64,000 bases of DNA from Methylocystaceae bacterium. Lineage in GTDB: Bacteria > Pseudomonadota > Alphaproteobacteria > Rhodospirillales > Terasakiellaceae. The translations under genes and the position numbers were made by a program. Below, one piece after another: positions 55,830 through 64,000 of this stretch. How positions within the stretch are numbered: the stretch's first letter is position 1; the number at the start of each line of letters is the position of its first letter. The notes under the pieces are model-generated. The model had not been told where the DNA came from. It made no database searches and saw only the letters and a program-made list of their open reading frames with translations. Location of the stretch: NCBI GenBank assembly GCA_013373205.1, contig JABXIG010000004.1, positions 62,001 to 126,000 on the forward strand, given 5' to 3'.

Positions 55830-56822
55830 CTATTCATTTTTCAAGGTTAATCTGAAATGATTGCTAACGCCTTGCTTATCCAAAACCGCTTGAACCCAGC
55901 GCATCATTTCATGGAGTTTTTCCGTATATTCATACCCGTCTTCATACTCTTTCATCAGCAAGTAATCCATAATATCAAACCCATACGTCTCAAGTGTATG
56001 GACCTTAAAGCCAGACTCATCGGCCAATCTGTTAAAAGACTTTTCATCATAGAAACAAACGTGTTCAAAAGGTAACAACACATTTTGCTGCGCACCCATC
56101 AATTCAAAACCTATGGAATGAATATTGGGTGTGTAAAGGATGAGATAGCCCCCATCTTTTAATTTACTCTTAGCCAGCTTAAGTAATTCTACGGGATTAT
56201 AAACATGTTCCAAAACGTCAAACATGACGATAACATCGTATTCTTTGTCAGGTTCATCAGCCAAGTCACTGGCTTCAACGTTTAAACCACGTTTTTGGCA
56301 ATATTGTGCCAACCCTTGGGTAACCTCTAACCCCCGGCATTTCACACCATGATCCGTCAAATAACTTAAAAAATATCCAGCACCACAGCCGACATCGAGC
56401 AAATTAATTTGATCCAAAGCCAAACCTAGACGTTTCACGCAATAATCCAAACGTTCTTTACCAAAGGTTTCTTTACGATAATCATATTGTGCATGAATTT
56501 CGCGTTCCAATTTGTCCATATACAAATTAGTCGCATATACATTATCGATATGCTCTTTTTCTTTTTCCGGTGAAATATTTGGTGAAACTGCGCTACAATT
56601 ATCACACTGATACATCTTATAATCAGCTTCCCATTCCAAAAGGAGCTGACCGTGTGTATGGCCACATAATACACATTTAAAGTCTTTCGGCTTCTGAATA
56701 CGGTATTCATGCAAAGGCAGGAGTTTTTTGCGATAATTTAAAATTCCTTCAAAAAACTTTTTTCCGCGCAATGAATGCGCTTTAACATCAAAAAATTTAT
56801 AGGCATTTGATGGAATAAACAA
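55830..56822 (-). CDS. Class I methyltransferase with N-terminal zinc ribbon
   Basis: The 330 residues have a CVLCG...CDNC four-Cys ribbon (about residues 50-80), then a SAM-binding domain with NLLDVGCGAGYFLSYL and VIVMFDVLEHVYNP. The start is TTG 56822, backed by AGGAG 6 bases upstream and no ATG nearby. A similar ribbon-plus-methyltransferase protein is encoded at 58187, with one gene between. Target unknown; probably a sugar. Confidence 0.84.
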   Translation of the reverse strand: MFIPSNAYKFFDVKAHSLRGKKFFEGILNYRKKLLPLHEYRIQKPKDFKCVLCGHTHGQLLLEWEADYKMYQCDNCSAVSPNISPEKEKEHIDNVYATNLYMDKLEREIHAQYDYRKETFGKERLDYCVKRLGLALDQINLLDVGCGAGYFLSYLTDHGVKCRGLEVTQGLAQYCQKRGLNVEASDLADEPDKEYDVIVMFDVLEHVYNPVELLKLAKSKLKDGGYLILYTPNIHSIGFELMGAQQNVLLPFEHVCFYDEKSFNRLADESGFKVHTLETYGFDIMDYLLMKEYEDGYEYTEKLHEMMRWVQAVLDKQGVSNHFRLTLKNE

Positions 56823-56913
56823 TGAATTCTCCTAAATAAAGGCACCAGAAACATGAGATTGCAAACACATGAAATCAATTTCAAAAACAAACATTATTCG
56901 ACAGAATATCTCT

Positions 56914-58152
56914 TTAAACAGCACTATTTTCAAGCGCCGTGCAAGTTAAAACAGCCTCATGCACTGCATCAAAAAATGAATGTTCACTCATCCCATTCAA
57001 AGTAATATACTCTTCTATATAACTTTCATAGAGATCTCGATCCACTGCCAGATTTTCAAAATCGATATTTTCTAACTCTCCGGGCTTATCAATATGAATA
57101 ACCTTCTGACCAACTGAATGGGCAACTGCACTCGTATAACTATATATCGGTGTCTTTTGCGGGTCACACTGTTCCGCCGTTATCACAAAAATACTCGGTA
57201 AATACGACAAGACATTATAACAAAATGAAGTACTATTATGCAGAATTGACAATTTACTTTTAAGAACAAGTTCGGCTGTACGGTGTTTAATGATCTGACG
57301 ATCACCAAAAGGCTTTGCATAATTTTGATAGGTTGACCGGGGATGATCTGCCACAATCACTTCAAGACCTGTTTTTTGTTCAACAATGTCAAACAACCGT
57401 CTCATTGATGAAAAAAATCTATCAATATCGATGGGAGACTCTGCATCGCCTTCCAACTGTTTTTTATGGTCTGTATTCATATAACCACCTAAATAAACAC
57501 AATAGTTTTCTTTTGGGTAGCCTTTTTTTACTTCCTTCATAAACAAGTCAAAATCAGGCGTATGCCCTGCAATAATTGGAACCTGAATAGGGCCAATTAC
57601 CTGTTCAACATCACGACATTCTTGCTTACATAACAATGTAAATGCATCTGGAATATTGATAAAGCGCGTTTCAATATTCATAGACCGCAACATCCTATTT
57701 TTGATCTTATTATAAACTTTCCTTGGTGATAACAATTTCTTGATGAAACGGTATTTATTCGCATACCACGGCAAACCAGACAAACTAGGCCCATCTGGGA
57801 AAAAGCCCGCGGGATTTGCATAAACAAATTTTGTATTCATTTGTTTTAAAGCTGAAAAAAATGGCTCAAACTCAATTGAAAAATCAACACGGTTTTGTAG
57901 CAGCACTTTTCCGCCACTTATCTTAGCAATCTTATTTTTAAACCCTTCGATATCGTCCACTTTATAAATGTAATCTTCATTCACAAGGTCTGGAAGCATT
58001 TGTTTTTTGCCCCGTGACGCAGGATGGGCAATATAAGTAAAATCTAATACAAGAACATCGAACCCATTATTAAGCCATTCCTGAACGTTATACCTGCGAA
58101 AATCTCTTTCCATAAACGGGAAAGTAACAGCGATTAAAATCGTTTTCTTCAT
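56914..58152 (-). CDS. Unassigned 412-residue polysaccharide-locus protein
   Basis: I cannot assign a family. There is no signal peptide. Segments ENYCVYLGGYMN, VIVADHPRSTYQ and SILHNSTSFCYNVLSYLPS in the second half look like the donor domain of GT-B-type surface carbohydrate proteins. Placed between two ribbon-methyltransferase genes it may transfer the methylated terminal sugar. Confidence in the gene is high, in the role low. Confidence 0.55.
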   Translation of the reverse strand: MKKTILIAVTFPFMERDFRRYNVQEWLNNGFDVLVLDFTYIAHPASRGKKQMLPDLVNEDYIYKVDDIEGFKNKIAKISGGKVLLQNRVDFSIEFEPFFSALKQMNTKFVYANPAGFFPDGPSLSGLPWYANKYRFIKKLLSPRKVYNKIKNRMLRSMNIETRFINIPDAFTLLCKQECRDVEQVIGPIQVPIIAGHTPDFDLFMKEVKKGYPKENYCVYLGGYMNTDHKKQLEGDAESPIDIDRFFSSMRRLFDIVEQKTGLEVIVADHPRSTYQNYAKPFGDRQIIKHRTAELVLKSKLSILHNSTSFCYNVLSYLPSIFVITAEQCDPQKTPIYSYTSAVAHSVGQKVIHIDKPGELENIDFENLAVDRDLYESYIEEYITLNGMSEHSFFDAVHEAVLTCTALENSAV

Positions 58153-58186
58153 ATGTTAGCGTCGCTCTATTTCTTAAGCTTCCGAG

Positions 58187-59152
58187 TTACTTTTTAAAAA
58201 TAGACTTTATCTTACGAATCAAACGCCTAAAAAATGATTTTCTTTTTCTTTCAATGGTTTGAATTAATTTCAACTGCTTCAAGTAGGACGAACGAAAATC
58301 ATCAGCCCCATTCTGAAGAGATGTTTCATCAATTTCACAAACACAACAAATAAAATCGTCATGGTGAATCGCTTTCAAGCCATTATTTCTAAGAAGGCGA
58401 AACAAGCTATCAACCGAAAAATGGATCACATGTGAATTTTGAAAATAATTAAGGAAATCATAATTGTAACCACCCTTAGCAAGGTTATCCAACGACGGCA
58501 CTTCGATATAAACCCGCGCACCATTTTTGAGTAATAATTTCACCTGCTTTATAAATTCAAACATATCAACAACATGCTCTAACACATGTGAAATGATAAT
58601 AAGATCGAACTTTCGCTCTGGTTCAATAACATCAAAGCCACCTTGGCGAATTTCTATCCCTTGCTCGTTGCCGTATTTAATATAACGTTCGTCAAAATCG
58701 ATCCCCAAAACCTTATGGCCCTCATCACGAAATGCTTTTAAAATACCGCCAGCACCTGTACCGATCTCTAACACATCGGCTTTTTCAGGAATAAACCCTT
58801 TCGTAAAATCATATATTCTTAGTCCCTTGCCTGATTGTCCTTGGAAACAAGCTTTCGGTGTATCATTTGAATAAACATCACGAAAATATTTAGAATAAAA
58901 AAGAGCTAATGCTTCTTCATTATAATATTGAATTTGCTGAAGATTTCCACATTTCTGACAGACCCCGGTCGGATAATAAAATCCATACCGATCAACTTGA
59001 CCAATTTCTGTAAATTGATCGTGATCACAAACAAGGCAATTCAGGTCCACCAAATCATTTCGGATTTTCTCAAACTCATCACGCTGTTTAAGAGAATATT
59101 CATTCATCGGGAAATGCGTCTCTTCACAAGGATAACGATATCTCTCTAGCAT
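58187..59152 (-). CDS. Class I methyltransferase with N-terminal zinc ribbon (second)
   Basis: The 321-residue protein has CLVC and CQKC pairs (about residues 39-66), then DVLEIGTGAGGILKAF and LIIISHVLEHVVDM. The tail is strongly basic (KRKSFFRRLIRKIKSIFKK), which could bind the membrane. Its ATG has GGAG 7 bases upstream. It is the first gene of the long minus-strand block and is preceded by a well-formed promoter. Confidence 0.85.
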   Translation of the reverse strand: MLERYRYPCEETHFPMNEYSLKQRDEFEKIRNDLVDLNCLVCDHDQFTEIGQVDRYGFYYPTGVCQKCGNLQQIQYYNEEALALFYSKYFRDVYSNDTPKACFQGQSGKGLRIYDFTKGFIPEKADVLEIGTGAGGILKAFRDEGHKVLGIDFDERYIKYGNEQGIEIRQGGFDVIEPERKFDLIIISHVLEHVVDMFEFIKQVKLLLKNGARVYIEVPSLDNLAKGGYNYDFLNYFQNSHVIHFSVDSLFRLLRNNGLKAIHHDDFICCVCEIDETSLQNGADDFRSSYLKQLKLIQTIERKRKSFFRRLIRKIKSIFKK

Positions 59153-59180
59153 TTCAGATCTCCATAAAATATAACTCCAC

Positions 59181-59209
59181 TTTATCCGAGCTCATCAAGT
59201 GTAAGTCAA
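59181..59209 (-). promoter_or_regulatory. Probable sigma70-type promoter for the long minus-strand block
   Basis: The minus strand reads TTGACT (59204-59209, 5 of 6), a 17-base spacer and GATAAA (59181-59186, 4 of 6). The start point would be near 59174, about 22 bases before the methyltransferase ATG, with GGAG in between. It is divergent from the plus-strand operon promoter. Confidence 0.55.
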
Positions 59210-59336
59210 GAATTTATCATAAGCTCAGCCCCCTATCAGATGTCAGAAAAATGTTTTGCAGCTGCTATAGTCACCCATTGCTGTCAACACATAACAAAAT
59301 TTGTAAAAGTGAAATCACAAATTCACCCTTTATCTA

Positions 59337-59365
59337 TTTACCCTCATAAAATCCCTCGTTATGAT
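59337..59365 (+). promoter_or_regulatory. Probable sigma70-type promoter for the plus-strand operon
   Basis: TTTACC (59337-59342), 17 bases and TATGAT (59360-59365, 5 of 6) lie 37 bases before the epimerase start codon. Spacing is ideal. It reads away from the minus-strand block. Confidence 0.55.
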
Positions 59366-59402
59366 GCGGCGCGTTAAGTTAGAGTTTAGAGTGTAAAGCG
59401 TC

Positions 59403-60419
59403 ATGAAAGTCCTTGTCACCGGCACAGCCGGATTTATCGGATATCACCTGTCGGAAAAACTGATTGCCAATGGTCATGAGGTCATTGGCATTGACTGTGT
59501 CTCCGATTATTATGACGTTTCCCTGAAAGAAGCCCGTCTTGAGCGTCTGAAGAAACATACCGCTTTCACTGAAATTCGTGAAGATCTGGCAAATTCGCAA
59601 GCCATCATGGATGCATTTGCGACGCACAAGCCGACCCATTGCGTCAATTTGGCGGCACAAGCGGGCGTACGTTATTCTTTGGAAAATCCTGCTGCTTACA
59701 CCCATTCCAACATCGATGGGTTCTTAAGCATTCTAGAAGCCTGTCGCGCGCACCCGGTGGAACATCTGGTTTTTGCCTCGACCAGTTCGGTTTATGGCGG
59801 TAATAAAAACATGCCGTTTTCTGAACATAACAGCACCGAACACCCGATGACGCTTTATGCTGCGACCAAAAAAGCCAACGAGCTGATGGCGCATAACTAT
59901 GCGCATCTGTTTAATATTCCAGCCACCGGCATGCGTTTCTTTACCGTCTATGGCCCTTGGGGTCGCCCGGATATGGCGTTGTTTTTATTCACAAAGGCCA
60001 TTATCGAAGGCAAGCCGATCAATGTTTTTAACCATGGCAAGATGGAACGTGATTTCACCTTTGTGGAAGATATCGTCGAAGGCATTTTCCGTCTTCTCGG
60101 CGTGCCTCCTAAAAAGGACGAGAACTGGGATGCAAGCAACCCGGACCCTTGCACCTCCGGCATTGGTCCCTATCGCATTGTCAATATCGGTAATTCACGC
60201 TGTGAAAAACTCACCCGCTATATCGAAGTTTTAGAAAAAAAACTGGGACGCAAGGCCGAAAAAAACATGCTGCCCATGCAGGATGGGGACGTGCCCGCCA
60301 CTTGGGCCGATACCAGCGAACTCAACAAAATCACTGGGTATGCGCCGAATACATCGATAGAAGAAGGTGTGGGCAAATTCGTCGACTGGTATGTCGATTT
60401 CTATAATGTGGACCTGTAA
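59403..60419 (+). CDS. NAD-dependent epimerase, UDP-glucuronate 4-epimerase-like
   Basis: The 338-residue extended SDR has TGTAGFIGYHLSEKL (7-21), the family segment GIDCVSDYYDVSLKEARL, catalytic YAATK and RFFTVYGPWGRPDMALF. These are typical of enzymes interconverting UDP-glucuronate and UDP-galacturonate or the N-acetyl forms. It precedes a UDP-sugar 6-dehydrogenase by 3 bases, so the two make and epimerise a UDP-uronic acid. Which hexosamine or hexose is used is not clear. Confidence 0.87.
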   Translation: MKVLVTGTAGFIGYHLSEKLIANGHEVIGIDCVSDYYDVSLKEARLERLKKHTAFTEIREDLANSQAIMDAFATHKPTHCVNLAAQAGVRYSLENPAAYTHSNIDGFLSILEACRAHPVEHLVFASTSSVYGGNKNMPFSEHNSTEHPMTLYAATKKANELMAHNYAHLFNIPATGMRFFTVYGPWGRPDMALFLFTKAIIEGKPINVFNHGKMERDFTFVEDIVEGIFRLLGVPPKKDENWDASNPDPCTSGIGPYRIVNIGNSRCEKLTRYIEVLEKKLGRKAEKNMLPMQDGDVPATWADTSELNKITGYAPNTSIEEGVGKFVDWYVDFYNVDL

Positions 60420-60422
60420 GTC

Positions 60423-61706
60423 ATGACTGAACGTAAAATTGCTGTTATCGGCCTTGGATATGTGGGCCTTCCTGTTGCTGTTTCTTATGGGCGCGCCGGA
60501 TACCCTTGCGTGGGCTTTGATATCGATCAAACCCGCATTGAAGAATTAAAAAAAGGCTATGACCGCACCGAAGAGGTCGAAGATGGCGATGTGCTCCATG
60601 ACAGCCTGACTTACAGCTCTGACCTGGACGACCTAAAGCAATCCGATTTTTATATCGTTACCGTACCAACCCCTATTGATGCAGCGCGTCGCCCGGATAT
60701 GGGCGCGGTTCTTGCGGCCTCGCGAACCGTGGCGCAAGTGTTGAAAAAGGGCGATATCATTGTCTATGAATCCACCGTTTATCCCGGTGCGACCGAAGAA
60801 GATTGCGTACCTGTACTGGAACAAATTTCTGGCCTCAAATGCGGTGAGGATTTCAGCGTTGGCTATTCCCCCGAACGTATCAATCCGGGCGATAAAGAAC
60901 ATCGTTTCGAAACCATTTTGAAAGTGGTTTCCGGCTATGACGCCGCCACATTGGATATTGTCGCGCGCACTTATAAAGCCGTTGTCACAGCAGGTGTTCA
61001 CCGCGCGCCCAACATAAAAACAGCCGAAGCCGCCAAGGTCATTGAAAATACCCAACGTGATCTGAACATTGCCTTTGTGAATGAACTGTCGCAAATCTTT
61101 GAACGTGTCGGCATTGATACCCATGATGTGTTGGAAGCCGCTGGTACCAAATGGAATTTCTTAAAATTCACCCCCGGTCTGGTTGGTGGTCACTGTATTG
61201 GGGTGGACCCATATTATCTGACGCATAAGGCGGAGCAATTAGGCCATCACCCGCAAGTGATCTTGGCGGGACGCCGCGTCAATGATCGCATGGGCCAACA
61301 TATCGCCATACAAGTGGCAAAAATGTTGATGAAACGCGGGCGCACAGACGAACCCCGCGTGACCATCTTGGGTCTGACCTTCAAGGAAAACGTCCCGGAC
61401 CTGCGCAACAGCAAAGTTGTAGACATCGTTACTGAGTTAAACGATATGGGGATCGAAACCCAAATCACCGACCCATGGGCCAACAAGACAGAAGCCATGG
61501 CAGAATATGGCGTCACTTTGCTGGAAGAAACAGACTTAAAACCTGCTGATGTGGTTGTCTTTGCCGTTCCGCATAAAAAATATGTCGAACAGGGCTGGCC
61601 CTTGGTTCAAAAACTGTTGAAAGATCAGTCAGGCTTTATTGTTGATATTAAATCCGTACTGGATCGCGAAGAAACTCCGACAGACATCACACTATGGCGC
61701 CTATAA
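60423..61706 (+). CDS. tviB: Nucleotide-sugar 6-dehydrogenase, TviB/WbpO type
   Basis: Oxidises C6 of a UDP-HexNAc to the uronic acid in two NAD-dependent steps. The 427 residues contain GLGYVGLPVA (10-19), ESTVYPGATEE, GYSPERINPGDKEHRF and GGHCIGVDPYYLTHKA with the catalytic Cys. TviB/WbpO-type enzymes act on UDP-GlcNAc or UDP-GalNAc. It could feed the WbpB-E-D route 46 kb away. Its end overlaps the next gene by 13 bases if that gene starts at 61694. Confidence 0.9.
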   Translation: MTERKIAVIGLGYVGLPVAVSYGRAGYPCVGFDIDQTRIEELKKGYDRTEEVEDGDVLHDSLTYSSDLDDLKQSDFYIVTVPTPIDAARRPDMGAVLAASRTVAQVLKKGDIIVYESTVYPGATEEDCVPVLEQISGLKCGEDFSVGYSPERINPGDKEHRFETILKVVSGYDAATLDIVARTYKAVVTAGVHRAPNIKTAEAAKVIENTQRDLNIAFVNELSQIFERVGIDTHDVLEAAGTKWNFLKFTPGLVGGHCIGVDPYYLTHKAEQLGHHPQVILAGRRVNDRMGQHIAIQVAKMLMKRGRTDEPRVTILGLTFKENVPDLRNSKVVDIVTELNDMGIETQITDPWANKTEAMAEYGVTLLEETDLKPADVVVFAVPHKKYVEQGWPLVQKLLKDQSGFIVDIKSVLDREETPTDITLWRL

Positions 61707-62950
61707 AGCGATCAACTATGCTATTGAATGAAAAACATGCGAACTGGCTGCTTAACTGTGCAGCTGTTTTGGTTGGAATTGCTATTCCTTCCTTGTTTTT
61801 CGGTCGTGCCGTTATTGGCATCTGTCTTGGGCTAGCATTCATTTTAGTCTTAATTGAACTTCCCCATAGAAAAACGTTCGAGGGCCTGCGCCAGCACATT
61901 CCATCACCTTTTGCCGCCTTAGTCTTTTGCGTTATTGCTGCAACCGCACTTAATATTCCCTTCTCTTTTCAGGTTGATCTCTCTTTTGAAGCATGGGGGC
62001 GAAGCTGGCTTTTACTCTTCCTGATCAGCTATATGGTTTTTGGACTTAGAGACAAACTGGACCTGATCTTTAAATCTCTATCCATGGCCCTTATGGTTAC
62101 ACTCCTCTTGACCATTGTTCGTGAAGAATTCTTCCATCTCGTCCCAAGCAAGCCTGTCTTAAACGGGTTCTTATTGGCAATTCCTTTAAGCCTCTATCTC
62201 GCCATTCACTATAAACATATGGTCTGGAAATTATTAGCCACAGGGAACTTTGGTCTGTTCTTTTGGTTTGCCATTACACGCCCCGCCAAAGCCAGTGTTG
62301 CGGGGGTCATTATCATGGTGATCGCAGCCGTTCTCCTGTTCAGCCTATCGCGCTTTCGTCTACGCACAGCCATTTTATCCACCATCGTGGTTTTTGGTGC
62401 CATTGCCTTAGGTCTGTTTTTCTGGCTACCAGACTCGATGAATGCTTCCAGCGCCAACAATCAAGGTCTGACCCAAATCCCGGTCTGGGCATTGGACCTT
62501 CACCGCCAATTAATCTGGTCCTTTTCCCTTGATTTAATTGCTGAAAGCCCATGGATTGGTTTTGGCATAAATGCATCCAACTATCATCCACAAGCCGCCC
62601 AAACCATCGGGGACTATTTTGGCGGGCAATTCTCCCACATCCCTGATATTTCCAACGCCCTTGTCCTGCCAAGCCATCCTCACAACTGGATGATTGAAAT
62701 GTTGTTGGATGCTGGATGGGTGGGGTTTTTCCCAGTGCTGGTTCTCGTCAGCTTTACCTTCATTCGATCAATTATGGCCTTTTGGCACAATAAAAATACG
62801 GCCCTTCTTGGTTTTATCATCGTTAATGTCGGTTATTGGGGAACCGGGCTTCTGAACTTTTCCTTCTGGAGCGTGTGGTGGCAGGTCACATACTTTGTCA
62901 GTGCCGCCGTTTTTTTCTGCCTTTACCTTAAACAACGTGAGGCCGCATGA
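61694..62950 (+). CDS. O-antigen polymerase/ligase-like membrane protein (Wzy/WaaL)
   Basis: A 418-residue polytopic protein with about ten hydrophobic helices. A large extracytoplasmic loop (roughly 250-335) contains WIGFGINASNYHP and PSHPHNWMIEMLLDAGW. The His-Asn-Trp block before a helix is the usual mark of the Wzy_C/ligase family. It would polymerise repeat units or ligate glycan in the periplasm. ATG 61718 is an alternative start that leaves 11 bases after the dehydrogenase stop; neither has a clear ribosome site. Confidence 0.82.
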   Translation: MAPIKRSTMLLNEKHANWLLNCAAVLVGIAIPSLFFGRAVIGICLGLAFILVLIELPHRKTFEGLRQHIPSPFAALVFCVIAATALNIPFSFQVDLSFEAWGRSWLLLFLISYMVFGLRDKLDLIFKSLSMALMVTLLLTIVREEFFHLVPSKPVLNGFLLAIPLSLYLAIHYKHMVWKLLATGNFGLFFWFAITRPAKASVAGVIIMVIAAVLLFSLSRFRLRTAILSTIVVFGAIALGLFFWLPDSMNASSANNQGLTQIPVWALDLHRQLIWSFSLDLIAESPWIGFGINASNYHPQAAQTIGDYFGGQFSHIPDISNALVLPSHPHNWMIEMLLDAGWVGFFPVLVLVSFTFIRSIMAFWHNKNTALLGFIIVNVGYWGTGLLNFSFWSVWWQVTYFVSAAVFFCLYLKQREAA

Positions 62951-64000
62951 AAAAAGCACTCATCGTTGTCGCCGAAGACTGGTCCTTTCTTTCCCACCGC
63001 GTCCCCTTGGCACGGGCCTTAAACGAAGATGGTTTCAATGTCACCATTGCCTGTCGCTTAAGCACCCATCAAAAAACTATTGAAGACATGGGCTTTCACA
63101 CCGTCGGACTTGAACTGGCCCGTGAATCCATCTCTCCATCCAGCGCGATTAAAACCATCCGCGCTCTTGCCCGACTTTACAAAGATCAAAAGCCCGATGT
63201 GATTGTGCATTCCTCGCTCTTTCTCTCTTTTCTGGGCTCGCTTGCCGGACTTGTGAGTGGATATCACAAAAACGTTAATCTCATCACCGGATTGGGCTTT
63301 GTTTTTATCTCAAACTCTCTCAAGGCAAAACTGGTTCGTATGGCCGTTAAATTCTGGTTTCGCATTTTTGCCCGGATGAAGTCCATCGCAGTTGTCGTGC
63401 AAAATCAGGATGATAAAGAGATATTTGCCAAGCTTGGTTTCAAGCAAGGATCAACCTTACATGTTATTCGCGGCTCCGGTGTGGATGATCAGGCCTATGT
63501 TCCCACAGACAAAGAACCCAAACAGGCGCAAGTCACCTTCGTCGGTCGCATCCTTTGGGCCAAAGGGGTTGAAGAACTGGTTGAAGCTGCACGCCTGTTA
63601 AAAGCCAAAGGTAAATTACCCAAAATCGTTCTGGTCGGCGAACCAGACCCGGGCAATCCGCAAAGTGCCACAGAAGATGATATCCTAAACTGGACCAAAG
63701 ATGGTCTGGTGGAAAGCTGGGGACGGCGCAGTGATATTGCCGATATTTATCAGCAATCCACCATTGCCATTTTACCCTCATGGCGCGAAGGCTTACCCAA
63801 AAGCCTGCTAGAAGCCGCCGCTTGTGGGCTGCCTATGATCACAACAGACGTGCCGGGTTGTCGCGAGATTGTCACCCACGAAGAAAATGGCCTGCTGGTT
63901 CCTTTAAAAAGTGCACAAGGTCTGGCCGATGCCATAGAACGCTTAATGAATGACCGTGTTCTTCGTCAAAGGCTTGGACGAAATGCGAGAAAGTTGGTAG
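62947..64000 (+). CDS. Glycosyltransferase family 4 (3' end beyond the window)
   Basis: The open frame begins ATGAAAAAAGCACTC at 62947, overlapping the upstream stop as ATGA, and runs to the right edge (351 codons seen). It has VTFVGRILWAKGVEEL and WREGLPKSLLEAAACGLPM with the donor Glu. LITGLGFVF in the first domain is common in GT4 enzymes acting on lipid-linked sugars. The C-terminal end is missing only because the window ends. Confidence 0.87.
   Translation, partial: MKKALIVVAEDWSFLSHRVPLARALNEDGFNVTIACRLSTHQKTIEDMGFHTVGLELARESISPSSAIKTIRALARLYKDQKPDVIVHSSLFLSFLGSLAGLVSGYHKNVNLITGLGFVFISNSLKAKLVRMAVKFWFRIFARMKSIAVVVQNQDDKEIFAKLGFKQGSTLHVIRGSGVDDQAYVPTDKEPKQAQVTFVGRILWAKGVEELVEAARLLKAKGKLPKIVLVGEPDPGNPQSATEDDILNWTKDGLVESWGRRSDIADIYQQSTIAILPSWREGLPKSLLEAAACGLPMITTDVPGCREIVTHEENGLLVPLKSAQGLADAIERLMNDRVLRQRLGRNARKLV

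Noticed and set aside
59264-59287. Perfect TTGACA with TATAGC downstream on the minus strand
   Set aside because: The spacer is only 12 bases, too short for a sigma70 promoter; nothing like a -10 lies at 16-18 bases.

Overview
The window is almost wholly a large surface-polysaccharide (O-antigen, capsule or glycan-modification) locus from a Gram-negative bacterium. An alphaproteobacterium of Rhodospirillales type is my best guess. Three things point there: the gpsA / YciI-like / EVE-domain gene order at the left edge, a dispersed palindrome resembling those scattered through alphaproteobacterial genomes (249-304), and the overall gene repertoire. The taxonomic call is inference. I see no rRNA or tRNA gene, CRISPR array, transposase or integrase.

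Layout. (1) 1-1587: chromosomal-looking genes on the minus strand (EVE protein, YciI-like protein, gpsA). (2) 1658-5399: a NodU-type carbamoyltransferase, a 49-residue DUF5989 protein and an SxtJ-type membrane protein, with an SGNH hydrolase gene on the opposite strand between the last two. (3) 5554-10349: an AsnB-type amidotransferase and a GtrA / GtrB-like / GT-C trio. (4) 10346-25646: a tightly packed minus-strand operon, read from a probable promoter at 25679-25707. It makes CDP-4-keto-6-deoxyglucose (rfbF, rfbG) and carries an RmlC-like cupin, two reductases/epimerases, two GT4 transferases, two more AsnB paralogues, and WbpB/D/E plus WbpG/HisH/HisF for a 2,3-diamino uronic acid with an acetamidino group. 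(5) About 25.7-59.2 kb: a visibly A/T-richer block, also minus strand, read from a probable promoter at 59181-59209. It holds two radical-SAM proteins, an ABC exporter, legionaminic-acid-type genes (ptmE, legB, legC, a CMP-transferase, neuC/legG, neuB/legI), a second compact ulosonic-acid module (49.9-55.8 kb), several methyltransferases and three large unassigned proteins that may be glycosyltransferases. (6) 59403-64000: a plus-strand operon with a UDP-glucuronate epimerase-like SDR, a TviB/WbpO-type dehydrogenase, a Wzy/ligase-like protein and a GT4 transferase cut by the window edge.

How the parts fit. The locus appears to make several activated rare sugars: a CDP-6-deoxyhexose, a UDP-diaminouronate with an amidine, a CMP-legionaminic-type acid, and a further CMP-ulosonate made through a phosphorylated intermediate. 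They would be assembled by five recognisable glycosyltransferases plus several unassigned ones. Decoration would come from carbamoyl, amide, methyl and acyl transferases. Flipping and polymerisation would use the ABC exporter and the Wzy-like protein. No Wzx, Wza, Wzc or Wzz gene lies in the window.

The best candidate for something undescribed is the 49932-55820 module. It pairs a NeuB-like synthase lacking the C-terminal SAF domain with a KdsC-like phosphatase, a GmhA-type heptose isomerase, a CMP-transferase, three SDRs and a sugar epimerase, as short, partly overlapping genes.
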